Assembly (NCBI GenBank): GCA_964440655.1
Contig: CAYTTA010000012.1
Span: 1-46,488 of the forward strand
DNA from: CAYTTA01 sp964440655
GTDB lineage: Bacteria; Bacteroidota; Rhodothermia; Balneolales; Balneolaceae
Direction: 5' to 3'
DNA: 46,488 nucleotides
In this document: positions 16,097 through 24,640 of the stretch, piece after piece
Position numbering within the stretch: position 1 is the stretch's first letter
How the letters are laid out: every line of letters starts with the position of its first letter
Program-made: the position numbers and the translations under genes
The notes under the pieces: generated by a model
What the model saw: the letters and a program-made list of their open reading frames with translations, nothing else
Told to the model about the DNA's origin: nothing
Databases searched by the model: none

Positions 16097-17065
16097 ATGA
16101 CTGATTCCACCCTTTCCATCCAAAACTGCTGCAAGCCTGACCCCATGCTGCTCGATCCTGATCTTCTCACACTGATGGCTCCGCTCGAGCTCAAGGCCCG
16201 CATGATCATAGAAGGATTCATTTCGGGGTTGCACCGAAGTCCGTGGCACGGATTCAGTGTCGAGTTTGCCGAGCATCGTCCCTACAATCCCGGTGATGAT
16301 TTCAAGCATATAGACTGGAAAGTCTACGGCAAGACCGACCGGTTCTATGTGCGGCGCTACGAAGAGGAGACCAATCTCAGGGCGTGGGTGGCTCTGGATA
16401 CCAGCAGCTCCATGTACTTCCGATATCATGCCGGGTGGAGCAAACTTCGGTATTCAATCCACCTGGCGGCAGCCCTGATCTACATGATGAACCGTCAGCG
16501 GGATGCGACCGGGCTGGTCACCTTCGATCGGGAGATACGGGAGCTTCATCCGCCCGCATCATCCGGCGGTCATCTCAAGCACCTGTTCGGCCGTCTGGAA
16601 TCCCTGCTGGAGGAGGAGAAAGCGGCGAGGCCGGAGGGCAGAAGATCCGGAACAGCCCGCATCCTCCATGATCTTGCCGAGAGGGCGGGGCAGAGGAGTC
16701 TGGTCATTGTTCTGAGTGATCTTTTTGAAAACCCGGATGATCAGGAGACCCTTATCTCTGCACTGCGTCATCTGCGCCACCGGAAGCATGAAGTGCTGCT
16801 TTTCAATGTGCTGGAGTTCCGCAGTGAGAGGGAGCTCGATTTTCCCGCCGGACAGTTCCGGTTTCAGGATCTGGAGACGGGGGAGGAGATGGAGCTGAAT
16901 CCGGCCTGGATCCGCAATTCCTACAGGGAGAAGATGGAGCAGTACCGCCACCGGCTGAAAGTGGCCTGCAGCGACATGAAGATCGATTTTCATGAGATCG
17001 ATACCGCCGCCCCGCTGGGCCGGGCCCTGCTCGCCTGGTTGAAGAAGCGCAAACGGCTGGGCTGA
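16097..17065 (+). CDS. DUF58 domain-containing protein (vWA-like, MoxR-associated type)
   Basis: Product of 322 aa from ATG 16097; ATGs at 16145 and 16085 are alternatives. The DUF58 signature is clear: MIIEGFISGLHRSPWHGFSVEFAEHRPYNPGDDFKHIDWKVYGKTDRFYVRRYEEET. It leads into a vWA-like fold with the MIDAS-type DTSSSMYF and later VIVLSDLFEN. It is soluble, with no membrane segment. DUF58 proteins normally sit beside a MoxR AAA ATPase and BatA/BatB. Here the gene is isolated, divergent from the acylase gene by about 90 bp and 25 kb from the batC-batD-batE genes. Function in this family is poorly known; links to cell-envelope stress and complex assembly are proposed. Confidence 0.85.
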   Translation: MTDSTLSIQNCCKPDPMLLDPDLLTLMAPLELKARMIIEGFISGLHRSPWHGFSVEFAEHRPYNPGDDFKHIDWKVYGKTDRFYVRRYEEETNLRAWVALDTSSSMYFRYHAGWSKLRYSIHLAAALIYMMNRQRDATGLVTFDREIRELHPPASSGGHLKHLFGRLESLLEEEKAARPEGRRSGTARILHDLAERAGQRSLVIVLSDLFENPDDQETLISALRHLRHRKHEVLLFNVLEFRSERELDFPAGQFRFQDLETGEEMELNPAWIRNSYREKMEQYRHRLKVACSDMKIDFHEIDTAAPLGRALLAWLKKRKRLG

Positions 17066-17175
17066 TCGCAAAAAAAGGAGCTGATCACAAAGAACGGGTG
17101 GAAGAAGCGAAAGCAGCGGGGCTGAAAAATCAGAAAGCGGGGGAAGTAGCGGAAACGGTCAGTCTGAAGCGGCCG

Positions 17176-17970
17176 TCAGGTAACACGCACCCTCCTCAAC
17201 ACCCGTTCCAGCAATCCCGGAAACCATCGTTTCAGGTAGACGGCCGCCACCTCTTTTCCACCGATGTAGACCTCTCTTTTCCTTTTTTTCAGTGCCGGGA
17301 GCAGTTTTTGCACAAACTTTTCCGGCAGCATCCCCTCCTCCTGCCCCCTGCCCATCTTTCCGAGCCGGCTCCCGTCCGCCCGGAGCGCATTGATCGTGAC
17401 ATTGGTACGTACATAGCCGGGACAGATCAACGAGACGTCGATGGAGAATTCAGCGGCTTCCTGACGCAGGCAGTCAAACCACCCCTGGATGGCATGTTTG
17501 GAGGCGGTGTATGCTGCCCGGTCCCGGGTGCCGAATTTCCCCATCACACTGCTGATGACCACGATATGTCCCGATTTTCTCTCCATCATGTGCGGCAGCA
17601 GCTCACGGGTAAGGTTGACGGTGCCAAAAAAATTGATCTCCATTACCTGCCGCAGAACCGCCAGTTCTGTTTCGTGAGCCGCTCCCCGCTGACTGATCCC
17701 TCCGTTGTTTACAAGCGTGTCAATTCTGCCGAAGAGAGTGACCGCTTTTCCGACCAGGGCAGAGTGAGAATCGGTGTCGGCCAGGTCCAGTGGCAATATT
17801 TTAACCCGGGATGCGTCACCCTTGCAGTTGGCACGGACACGTTCCAGTTCCCCGGTGCGCCGGGAAGAGAGAATAAGTCGGGCTCCCTGCCGGTGAAGGG
17901 CGTAGGCAAGCGCCTCTCCGATTCCGGAAGAGGCACCGGTTATCCAGAAGACCTGTTGTTGAAACGGCAT
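17176..17970 (-). CDS. Short-chain dehydrogenase/reductase (SDR), DHRS7-like
   Basis: Product of 264 aa, a classical SDR. The cofactor loop TGASSGIGEA is at 11-20, the NNGG variant of the NNAG motif near 89, the catalytic Ser in VVISSVMGKFG, and YTASKH holds the catalytic Tyr and Lys (near 155-159). SRR after the second strand (ILSSRRTGEL) suggests NADP(H). The C-terminal part is extended and basic (KKRKREVYIGGKEVAAVYLKRWFPGLLERVLRRV), as in DHRS7-type enzymes, and may lie against the membrane. Substrate unknown. The gene is convergent with the DUF58 gene and divergent from the two-component genes. Confidence 0.9.
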   Translation of the reverse strand: MPFQQQVFWITGASSGIGEALAYALHRQGARLILSSRRTGELERVRANCKGDASRVKILPLDLADTDSHSALVGKAVTLFGRIDTLVNNGGISQRGAAHETELAVLRQVMEINFFGTVNLTRELLPHMMERKSGHIVVISSVMGKFGTRDRAAYTASKHAIQGWFDCLRQEAAEFSIDVSLICPGYVRTNVTINALRADGSRLGKMGRGQEEGMLPEKFVQKLLPALKKRKREVYIGGKEVAAVYLKRWFPGLLERVLRRVRVT

Positions 17971-18093
17971 CTTGTCATTTTTTAGGTGAAGCAGCCCAAA
18001 TTAATACTTTTTGACTCTTATTTTGACTGTTGTTCCGCTGATGCGGATTATCAGGGGGACCCTTTCACTTTGATCTGAACCTTTAGCGCTCCC

Positions 18094-18795
18094 GTGATTC
18101 CGAACCGTACCATATTGCTGGTCGAGGATGAGATTGAGCCGGCCGAGATGATGGCCAACTATCTGCGCATGAACCACTATGATGTACTGCTGGCTCATGA
18201 CGGGAACCGGGCGCTCGAACTGCTTGAGAAACATGCCGGCTCGATCCATCTGGCACTGCTCGATATTATGGTTCCCGGAGTGGATGGCCTGGAGATCTGT
18301 CGCCGGATCCGGAAACATCCCGTGCTGAAAGAGATACCGGTCATCTTTCTCACGGCAAAGGATCAGGAGAAAGATGAGATCGAAGGGCTGGAGATCGGAG
18401 CGGACGATTTCATCTCAAAACCGGCCGGTCTTAGACTGGTCAAGACCCGGATCGAATCTCTTCTCCGCAGGCAGAATCCTCAGACCAGCAACTGGATCCA
18501 GTATGGCGGCCTCTATCTGGATACGGAGGGGAAGGAGCTCTACTACCAGGATGAACGGATCAACCTCACATCAACGGAGTACGCCATTCTGGAACTATTT
18601 TTTAAGAATCCGAAACGGGTTTTCAGCAGGATGGAGATTCTGGACTACATCTCGGGCGATGAGCGCTACGTCTTTGACCGGACGGTGGATGTGCATATCA
18701 AGAATCTGAGACTCAAGCTGGGGGATGCGGCCGGAATCGTTCGGACCTATCGCGGGCATGGCTACGGTCTGAACCGGGATGAGGTATTTCCATGA
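18094..18795 (+). CDS. OmpR/PhoB-type response regulator
   Basis: Product of 233 aa from a GTG start at 18094. The receiver domain (about 5-120) has the acidic pair E11-D12, phospho-acceptor D57 (LALLDIMVPG), Thr in FLTAKD and K109 (FISKPAG). A winged-helix DNA-binding domain (about 135-230) follows, with LTSTEYAILELFFKNPKRVFSR, VFDRTVDVHIKNLRLKLG and VRTYRGHGYGL. The stop overlaps the ATG of the histidine kinase gene by 4 nt (ATGA), so the two are co-translated and almost surely form a cognate pair. The regulated genes are unknown; the aquaporin gene downstream is on the other strand. Confidence 0.93.
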   Translation: MIPNRTILLVEDEIEPAEMMANYLRMNHYDVLLAHDGNRALELLEKHAGSIHLALLDIMVPGVDGLEICRRIRKHPVLKEIPVIFLTAKDQEKDEIEGLEIGADDFISKPAGLRLVKTRIESLLRRQNPQTSNWIQYGGLYLDTEGKELYYQDERINLTSTEYAILELFFKNPKRVFSRMEILDYISGDERYVFDRTVDVHIKNLRLKLGDAAGIVRTYRGHGYGLNRDEVFP

Positions 18796-20192
18796 GCATT
18801 CGGGCAAAACTGGCCTGGACCTTCATACTGCTGCTGGTCTTCGGGATTACAGGCATAAGCGGCTACTCCATTCTCTTTATCCGCAATTATCTGCTGCAGG
18901 AGGGGGAGCACCGGATTGAGGGGGATGCCTGGTGGCTCGCCCTGACCATCAACAATCTGCCGGATGACGACCGGTTTCTGACCCATCTCAACGAGACGGC
19001 CGTCACCTCGGGATACCGGATCGCGGTCTACGATGCCGAGGGCATGCTCTATGCCGAAGTACCCTACGGAGAACCGGGGGACGCTGCCCGTCGTCTGGAG
19101 GAGGACCTGAAATCGGAACTGGAAAGCGGGAGCGGAGTCCGGGTGGTGAATGAGGAGGAGTCGGAATGGCTCAGGGCCTATGTCCCTCTTTCGTCCGGTG
19201 AGACGGGGGGATATATGGAGGTGAGCCGGGAGAAGGACGAACTGTTTGCCCCCATACGGACCATCCGCTGGATCATCTATACGGGGATGTTCGTCTCCAT
19301 CGGTCTTGTGCTGGTGGTCAGCGTCCTCTTCGCCCGCTACATCTCCCGCCCGATCCTTCAGCTGGAGGAGACGGCACGTGCCATTGCGGGTGGCGATGTG
19401 GGAAGGACCCTTCATCTGAACCGGAAAGATGAGTTCGGAACCCTGGCCGAGTCGCTGAACCGGATGGCTTCCCGGCTGCGGAGAGATCATGAGGAGCTGC
19501 GGCAGATCTATGAGAAACAGAGGCAGTTCTACGCCGACATCACCCATGAACTTCGCAACCCGCTGCACACCGTTGCAGCGGCGATCGAAATGCTTCAGAT
19601 GGAGAATCTGAGCGAGGAGCAGAGGAGGTACTATCTTGCGACCGCGGGGAAACAGACCGAACGGATCCACTATCTCTTCAAGGATCTTATGATCCTGCAG
19701 CGGTACGACTCAGATCCCCGGTTTCTGGAGAAACGGGAGTTCAATCTGGCCGGAGTGATGCTGCAGGTTTTCGAGCTCTTCTATCCGTCGGCCCGGGAAA
19801 AGGGGCTGGAGATGGAGGTGCGGACCGACTCGTGGCGGGTTCACGGGGATCCGAACAAGATCGAGCAGGTTCTGGAAAATCTGGTCTCCAATGCCCTGAA
19901 ATACACGTCAAAAGGGAGAATCGATCTTCGGGCGATGAAGCTCAACGGGGAAGTGAGGGTGGAGGTGGAGGATACCGGGATCGGGATTCCGGAAGGGCAT
20001 CTCCCCCGTCTCTTCGAACGGTTTTACCGGACCGACAAGGCGCGGTCCCGTGATCAGGGTGGAACGGGGCTCGGGCTGGCTGTGGTCCGGAGTATTCTCG
20101 ATGCTCATGGAAGCCGGTTCGGAGTGGAGAGCCGGGTGGGACGGGGAACTCTTTTTCACTTCACGCTTCCTTTGGCATCGGATGCGGAGTGA
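18792..20192 (+). CDS. Membrane sensor histidine kinase (HAMP-HisKA-HATPase)
   Basis: Product of 466 aa. Membrane helices near 9-32 and 160-182 enclose a periplasmic sensor domain of about 125 residues. HAMP follows (about 182-235), then HisKA with phospho-acceptor H252 in DITHELRNPLHTV, and a HATPase domain with the N box NLVSNALKYTS, G1 DTGIGIPEG, F box RLFERFYRTDKARS and G2 GGTGLGLAVV. The topology is typical of class I sensor kinases. The sensed signal cannot be inferred, because the sensor region matches no family I recognise. It is translationally coupled to the response regulator (ATGA overlap). Confidence 0.93.
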   Translation: MSIRAKLAWTFILLLVFGITGISGYSILFIRNYLLQEGEHRIEGDAWWLALTINNLPDDDRFLTHLNETAVTSGYRIAVYDAEGMLYAEVPYGEPGDAARRLEEDLKSELESGSGVRVVNEEESEWLRAYVPLSSGETGGYMEVSREKDELFAPIRTIRWIIYTGMFVSIGLVLVVSVLFARYISRPILQLEETARAIAGGDVGRTLHLNRKDEFGTLAESLNRMASRLRRDHEELRQIYEKQRQFYADITHELRNPLHTVAAAIEMLQMENLSEEQRRYYLATAGKQTERIHYLFKDLMILQRYDSDPRFLEKREFNLAGVMLQVFELFYPSAREKGLEMEVRTDSWRVHGDPNKIEQVLENLVSNALKYTSKGRIDLRAMKLNGEVRVEVEDTGIGIPEGHLPRLFERFYRTDKARSRDQGGTGLGLAVVRSILDAHGSRFGVESRVGRGTLFHFTLPLASDAE

Positions 20193-20265
20193 CCGGCACG
20201 TATGTCTGTTGCCTGTTTATTGCCGGCATCTCTGTTGCCTTTTGGTTAAAGAACCGGCTGCCCGT

Positions 20266-20943
20266 CTAAAGTGTCCGGCTGCTTTCGTCTTGTGTTTTTC
20301 GGTCTGAGTCGTGTATCCGTTTGCACGCGGTTTGTGAATGGAAGAAGCGGAAAATCAGGGCGGCGGTCAGCGCTCCGACACAGGGAGCAAAGATCCAGAC
20401 CGGCAGGTGCCGCCAGGAGTTGCCGTAATCGAAAGCGTCGACCAGAGCGATTCCTGTGGCGATGGCAGGATTGAAGACGCCTCCGGAGAGCGGATATCCG
20501 ACCATCAGGATTCCCGCATAGGCGATGCCGATGATCAATCCGGCCGCTCTCCACTCTCTGTAGCCGGGATGAAGAAAGAGCATGAGATAGACCAGGCAGA
20601 GCAGGAAACCGAAGAGCAGCTCGATCACAGCATACTGGACCGGTTCGGCTGCGGCAGCCGGGAGCAGGCGGAAGGAGGCCCCTCCCAGAAAGCGGACCAG
20701 CAAGGCTCCCGCGATGCCGCCCACAATCTGCCAGAAGAGATAGCCGCCGAGATCCCGCAACGTGCAGGAGCCGGCCGACCAGAAAGCGAGTGTGACGGCA
20801 GGATTGAAATGGGCGCCGGAAACAGGCACTCCCGTCATGATGACGGCCGAGGCGACCAGGCCGACAGAGAGCGGGTCGCCGCTCAGTCCCACGGAGAGGG
20901 TCAGGAAGAAACTGCCGGTCAATTCGGCGATCGATCGCTGCAT
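20266..20943 (-). CDS. MIP family channel (aquaporin-like) with an altered second NPA box
   Basis: Product of 225 aa with six hydrophobic segments and two re-entrant NPA loops. Loop one is SGAHFNPAVT (NPA at 47-49) and loop two is SGGVFNPAIA (NPA at 158-160). The Arg that follows the second NPA in nearly all aquaporins and forms part of the ar/R selectivity filter is Ile161 here. Aquaporins pass water and aquaglyceroporins pass small neutral solutes; the loss of this Arg suggests a wider or different pore. The tail after about 205 is hydrophilic. The gene is convergent with the histidine kinase gene. Confidence 0.87.
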   Translation of the reverse strand: MQRSIAELTGSFFLTLSVGLSGDPLSVGLVASAVIMTGVPVSGAHFNPAVTLAFWSAGSCTLRDLGGYLFWQIVGGIAGALLVRFLGGASFRLLPAAAAEPVQYAVIELLFGFLLCLVYLMLFLHPGYREWRAAGLIIGIAYAGILMVGYPLSGGVFNPAIATGIALVDAFDYGNSWRHLPVWIFAPCVGALTAALIFRFFHSQTACKRIHDSDRKTQDESSRTL

Positions 20944-21110
20944 GGTTTTCAGGCGGGTCGGGTAGTCTGGAAAATCTCAGGAATCTAATCGAAGTTGCCA
21001 CCTCTAGCAACCGCAGAGGCAGGATCCGCCCGTTTCTTCACGATCCCTTCATATAGATTTCTTTCCTTTCATCAGGTGTTGCAACCCTTTATTTACCAGT
21101 CAGGAGTTCT

Positions 21111-22214
21111 ATGCGCGTTGGAATTGTTCTGATGAACATGGGCGGACCCACCCATGAAGAGAATGTCGAAACCTTCCTGTACAACCTGTTCCGGGATGAG
21201 GATATCATCAAGATGGGAGGAGGGTTCTTCCAGGAGCGGTTCGCAAAGATCATTGCCCGTCGCCGGGCACCGCATGTAGGAGAGGACTACAAGGCGATTA
21301 ACGGGTGTCCCCGGGGGTGCACCGGGAACCGCCATTGCCGCAACCGGCGCAACAAGGAGGTCTCCACCTGCTGCTCCCCGATCAATGGCCTTACCGAAAA
21401 GCAGAGGCGTGCCCTGGAGAAATATTTTCGCAGTGAGTATCCCGGCCTCGATGTGCGGGTCTATACATGCATGCGCTACTGGGAGCCGTTTGCATCCCGC
21501 ACGATGGATGACATGGTCGAGGATGGAATCACCCATGCGGTCATGCTGCCTCTCTACCCCCAGTTCTCCTGGACAACGACCGGAAGCAGTTTCCGGGACT
21601 GGGAGACGACCCGGAAGGAGAAGTTCGGTGACCGCACCCCCTGGAAGGAGGCCTACGTGAAGAACTACCATCTGAACGAGGATTATCTCGCGGCGGTGAA
21701 CGACCGTATTGACGAGGCACTGGCCGGTCTGGATGATGAGGCCCGCAGAAAGACCCATTTTATCTTCAGTGCCCACGGGACCCCCATGCTTGAGGTGAGA
21801 AGCGGAGACCCCTATACAAGGGAGATCGAACAGACGGTGGAAGCGGTCATGCAGAGACGCAGGGAGAAGAACTCCTACTGGATCGGGTATCAGTCCAAAG
21901 TGGGCCCTCAGAAATGGACAGAGCCCAACACGCAGAAGCTGGTCGAGCGGCATCTTGACTACGGTATTCGTAATTTCCTGATGATTCCGATCGCTTTTGT
22001 GACCGACCATATCGAGACGCTTTATGAGCTGGGGATCGAACTGGTCGAGGATATGGAAGAGCAAGGATACACGTTTGACAGCTATCGGGTGATGAAGGGG
22101 CTGGAGGATCACCCCACTTTCATAAAGGCCCTGGCCGACATGGCACTGGCAAGCCTGCCGCCCCTGGACGGTGTGACGGCCGGAAAGAAGGAAAAAGAAG
22201 CCGCGGCAGAGTAA
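21111..22214 (+). CDS. hemH: Ferrochelatase with an internal cysteine-rich insertion
   Basis: Product of 367 aa, longer than the usual 310-340, with a Shine-Dalgarno (AGGAG) before the ATG. It inserts Fe(II) into a porphyrin as the last haem step. Family signatures are VLMNMGGP at the start, VYTCMRYWEPF, VMLPLYPQFSWTTTGS, the catalytic His in FIFSAHGTP and YWIGYQSKVGPQKWTEP near the C-terminal third. Between residues 64 and 90, where other ferrochelatases read a short GGxSPLN loop, there is an insertion with C66, C70, C76, C87 and C88 leading into SPINGLTEKQ. This resembles a metal or Fe-S binding segment. It is the first gene of the haem cluster; a structured hairpin separates it from hemA. 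Confidence 0.95.
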   Translation: MRVGIVLMNMGGPTHEENVETFLYNLFRDEDIIKMGGGFFQERFAKIIARRRAPHVGEDYKAINGCPRGCTGNRHCRNRRNKEVSTCCSPINGLTEKQRRALEKYFRSEYPGLDVRVYTCMRYWEPFASRTMDDMVEDGITHAVMLPLYPQFSWTTTGSSFRDWETTRKEKFGDRTPWKEAYVKNYHLNEDYLAAVNDRIDEALAGLDDEARRKTHFIFSAHGTPMLEVRSGDPYTREIEQTVEAVMQRRREKNSYWIGYQSKVGPQKWTEPNTQKLVERHLDYGIRNFLMIPIAFVTDHIETLYELGIELVEDMEEQGYTFDSYRVMKGLEDHPTFIKALADMALASLPPLDGVTAGKKEKEAAAE

Positions 22215-22235
22215 GGATTCAATCTGTGCAGGAGG

Positions 22236-22278
22236 CTGCGGAGTGATCACCCTGCCGTTGCAATGCAGGGTGCCGCAG
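22236..22278 (+). repeat. Composite hairpin between hemH and hemA
   Basis: CACCCTGC (22248-22255) pairs with GCAGGGTG (22265-22272), and the flanking CTGCGG (22236-22241) pairs with CCGCAG (22273-22278). This makes a 6+8-bp stem with a one-sided bulge. No T tract follows. It could be an RNA processing or stability element, or a partial terminator tuning hemA expression. Confidence 0.55.
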
Positions 22279-22342
22279 GGCAAGCAAATTAAAGAGTAAA
22301 GACGAAGGGACAGAAGAAGGCGAAGAGAAATCGATTGCCTGA

Positions 22343-23650
22343 ATGAGCATGACTTTTCCGGAATTGAATGCCTATACAGTTGTCGGTGTAAACCACTGGA
22401 AAGCCCCCGTGGATGTGCGGGAGAAGTTCAACATGAGCAACGAGGAGTCAGAAGCTCTGCTGGACGGTGCCGAACGGGAAGGGATCCAGGGTCTGGTGGT
22501 GATCTCCACCTGCAACCGGACCGAGATATTTGCACAGGACGCTTCCCCGCACGATCTGGTCCGCCTGCTGACGACCTACTCCCGTGGAACACTTAAGGAG
22601 TTCCGATCGTACGGTTTTGAGTTTCAGGGACAGAAGGCGGTCAAGCACCTTTTCAAAGTGGCCACCGGGCTTGATTCCCAGATACTGGGGGATTTGCAGA
22701 TCGTCAAGCAGGTGAAGGAGGGCTACCGGCTCTCCACTCAGAAGCAGATGGTCGACGGTACCCTTCACCGTCTGATGCAGCACCTGTTTCGCGCACACAA
22801 ACGCTCCCGCACCGAGACATCGCTGGGAGACGGTGCGGCGACGATCGCCTATGCCGCCGTCAAATTTGCCACCCGGACCTTCGACAACCTGGCCGATCGC
22901 AGCGTATTGCTTGTAGGGACCGGCAAGATCGGGAAGGTGACCTGCAAGAACCTTCTGAATCTCGGGGTCCGGAAGATCACGCTGGTGAATCGGACAAGGG
23001 AGCGTGCCGAAATGATTGCGGATCGTCTTGATGTTGAGGTGGCCGGAATGGAGGCCCTTCCCGAGCAGCTTGCCCAGGCCGATCTGGTGATCGTGGCCAC
23101 AGGAGCTTCCGAGCCGGTGGTGACCCTCGGGCAGATGGAGATCGCCGGAAAGGATCCCCGCTACAGGATGATGCTCGACCTCTCTGTGCCAAGGAACATC
23201 GACCCGAAAGTGGGCGAGCTCCCCTTTGTCGATCTGGCCAACATCGACATGCTCAGCGATGTGACCAACAAGGCGCATCAGCGCCGTCAGAAAGAGGTAC
23301 CGCTTGTAAAGCAGATCATCGAAGAGGAGCTCGGGCAGTTCGGGCTCTGGCTGCGTGAGCAGCGTGTGGTGCCGACGATCAAGGCACTGGTCCGGAAATT
23401 TGACCGGATCCGCGAAGAGGAAGTGGAGTTTTTCCGGAACAGGCTTTCCGAGACCGACGTGGAGAAGGTGGAGAACCTGACCCGGCGGATCGTCAATAAA
23501 ATAGCCGCATACAGCATTGAACACCTTCGGGATCACCACCACTCGGACGAGGTGGCCCGGCTTGTGGAGGAGATGTTCAAGCTGGGTCCGGAGTACGGCC
23601 AGGAGAACGGCCGGGAGAACGGACGCGGAGAGGCGAAGGAGAATGGGTGA
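22343..23650 (+). CDS. hemA: Glutamyl-tRNA reductase
   Basis: Product of 435 aa. It reduces glutamyl-tRNA(Glu) to glutamate-1-semialdehyde with NADPH, the first committed step of C5 tetrapyrrole synthesis. The catalytic domain has GVNHWKAPVDVREK and nucleophile C57 in VVISTCNRTE, followed by LKHLFKVATGLDSQILGD-like conserved sequence and RAHKRSRTET. The NADPH-binding domain has VLLVGTGKIGK and LVNRTRERA, and LDLSVPRNIDP follows. The C-terminal dimerisation helix region ends in a short Glu/Asn/Gly-rich tail. The tRNA-bound form hands its product to HemL, encoded 6 kb downstream. An in-frame Met at codon 3 is an alternative start. Confidence 0.96.
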   Translation: MSMTFPELNAYTVVGVNHWKAPVDVREKFNMSNEESEALLDGAEREGIQGLVVISTCNRTEIFAQDASPHDLVRLLTTYSRGTLKEFRSYGFEFQGQKAVKHLFKVATGLDSQILGDLQIVKQVKEGYRLSTQKQMVDGTLHRLMQHLFRAHKRSRTETSLGDGAATIAYAAVKFATRTFDNLADRSVLLVGTGKIGKVTCKNLLNLGVRKITLVNRTRERAEMIADRLDVEVAGMEALPEQLAQADLVIVATGASEPVVTLGQMEIAGKDPRYRMMLDLSVPRNIDPKVGELPFVDLANIDMLSDVTNKAHQRRQKEVPLVKQIIEEELGQFGLWLREQRVVPTIKALVRKFDRIREEEVEFFRNRLSETDVEKVENLTRRIVNKIAAYSIEHLRDHHHSDEVARLVEEMFKLGPEYGQENGRENGRGEAKENG

Positions 23651-23719
23651 GCCGATGATGGCCGTGCCAACGCGGATCAGAACAACAGGAGTGATGGCAG
23701 AGGGCCGGGAGCGTTTTCG

Positions 23720-24640
23720 ATGAGCAGAATTTTGAGAATAGGGACCCGTTCCAGCAATCTGGCAACCTGGCAGGCGAAACATGTCTCCGGACTGCTGGAA
23801 GAACGAGGAGTGAAGACGGAGCTGGTCTTCATCAAATCTCTGGGGGATATCGATCAGTCTACCCCCCTGGGAGTCATGGGGGGAAAGGGGATTTTCACAA
23901 AGGCTCTGGACGATGCGCTTCTGAATGGAGAGATCGATCTGGCTGTCCACTCCATGAAGGATCTTCCGGTCGAAAATCCGCTTCCCATCCGGATTGCGGC
24001 GGTGCTGAAACGGGAGGACCCCCGCGACTGCCTGGTCGCTTCCGGGGAGACCACATTCCTGGACCATCCGCTCTCTGAGGCGAAGATTGCGACAGGCAGC
24101 AACCGCCGGCGGGCACTCTGGCTGAACCGCTACCGGAATCATGAAGTGCTGCCGCTGCGTGGAAACGTGGAGACCCGATTGCGGAAAATCGGGGAAGAGG
24201 GGTGGGAAGGTGCGGTTTTTGCTGCTGCCGGGCTGAAACGGCTGAATCTGGACCATCATATCTCCGTCTGGCTGGACTGGATGATCCCCGCTCCCGCCCA
24301 GGGTGCCGTTGCCGTGGCTGTCCGTGAGGATGATCCTGAAACCGGGAATCTTGTGGCACCGCTCGGAGACCCCGTGACCACACTCTGCACAAAAGTTGAA
24401 CGGGATCTGCTCCATCATATGGAGGGAGGGTGCAGTGCCCCGGTCGGTGCCCTGGCCCGTATGAAGAACGGGGAGGTTCATCTGGAGGCGGTCGCTCTGA
24501 CGCTCGACGGAACGGTTCGCTACGATGTGAGCATGTCGGCTCCTTCGGATGATGCAGAGGAACTGGGACTCCGTGCGGGCCAGCAGCTTCTGGACAAGGG
24601 GGCGTCCCGTATTATTGAAGATTTGAGGAAAGAGTATTGA
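23720..24640 (+). CDS. hemC: Hydroxymethylbilane synthase (porphobilinogen deaminase)
   Basis: Product of 306 aa. It polymerises four porphobilinogens to hydroxymethylbilane. Signatures are LRIGTRSSNLATWQAKHV at the start, the catalytic-type Asp in HSMKDLP (about 81), TGSNRRRALWL (125-135), PLRGNVETRLRK, and C238 in HHMEGGCSAPVGA, which carries the dipyrromethane cofactor. All key positions are intact. Its stop overlaps the TTG start of hemD (TTGA), a sign of translational coupling with the enzyme that takes its unstable product. Confidence 0.96.
   Translation: MSRILRIGTRSSNLATWQAKHVSGLLEERGVKTELVFIKSLGDIDQSTPLGVMGGKGIFTKALDDALLNGEIDLAVHSMKDLPVENPLPIRIAAVLKREDPRDCLVASGETTFLDHPLSEAKIATGSNRRRALWLNRYRNHEVLPLRGNVETRLRKIGEEGWEGAVFAAAGLKRLNLDHHISVWLDWMIPAPAQGAVAVAVREDDPETGNLVAPLGDPVTTLCTKVERDLLHHMEGGCSAPVGALARMKNGEVHLEAVALTLDGTVRYDVSMSAPSDDAEELGLRAGQQLLDKGASRIIEDLRKEY

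Noticed and set aside
22448..24481. Long minus-strand open frame (677 codons) inside hemA-hemC
   Set aside because: It is a shadow of two certain haem genes on the plus strand, with a His/Leu/Pro-rich product that resembles no family.
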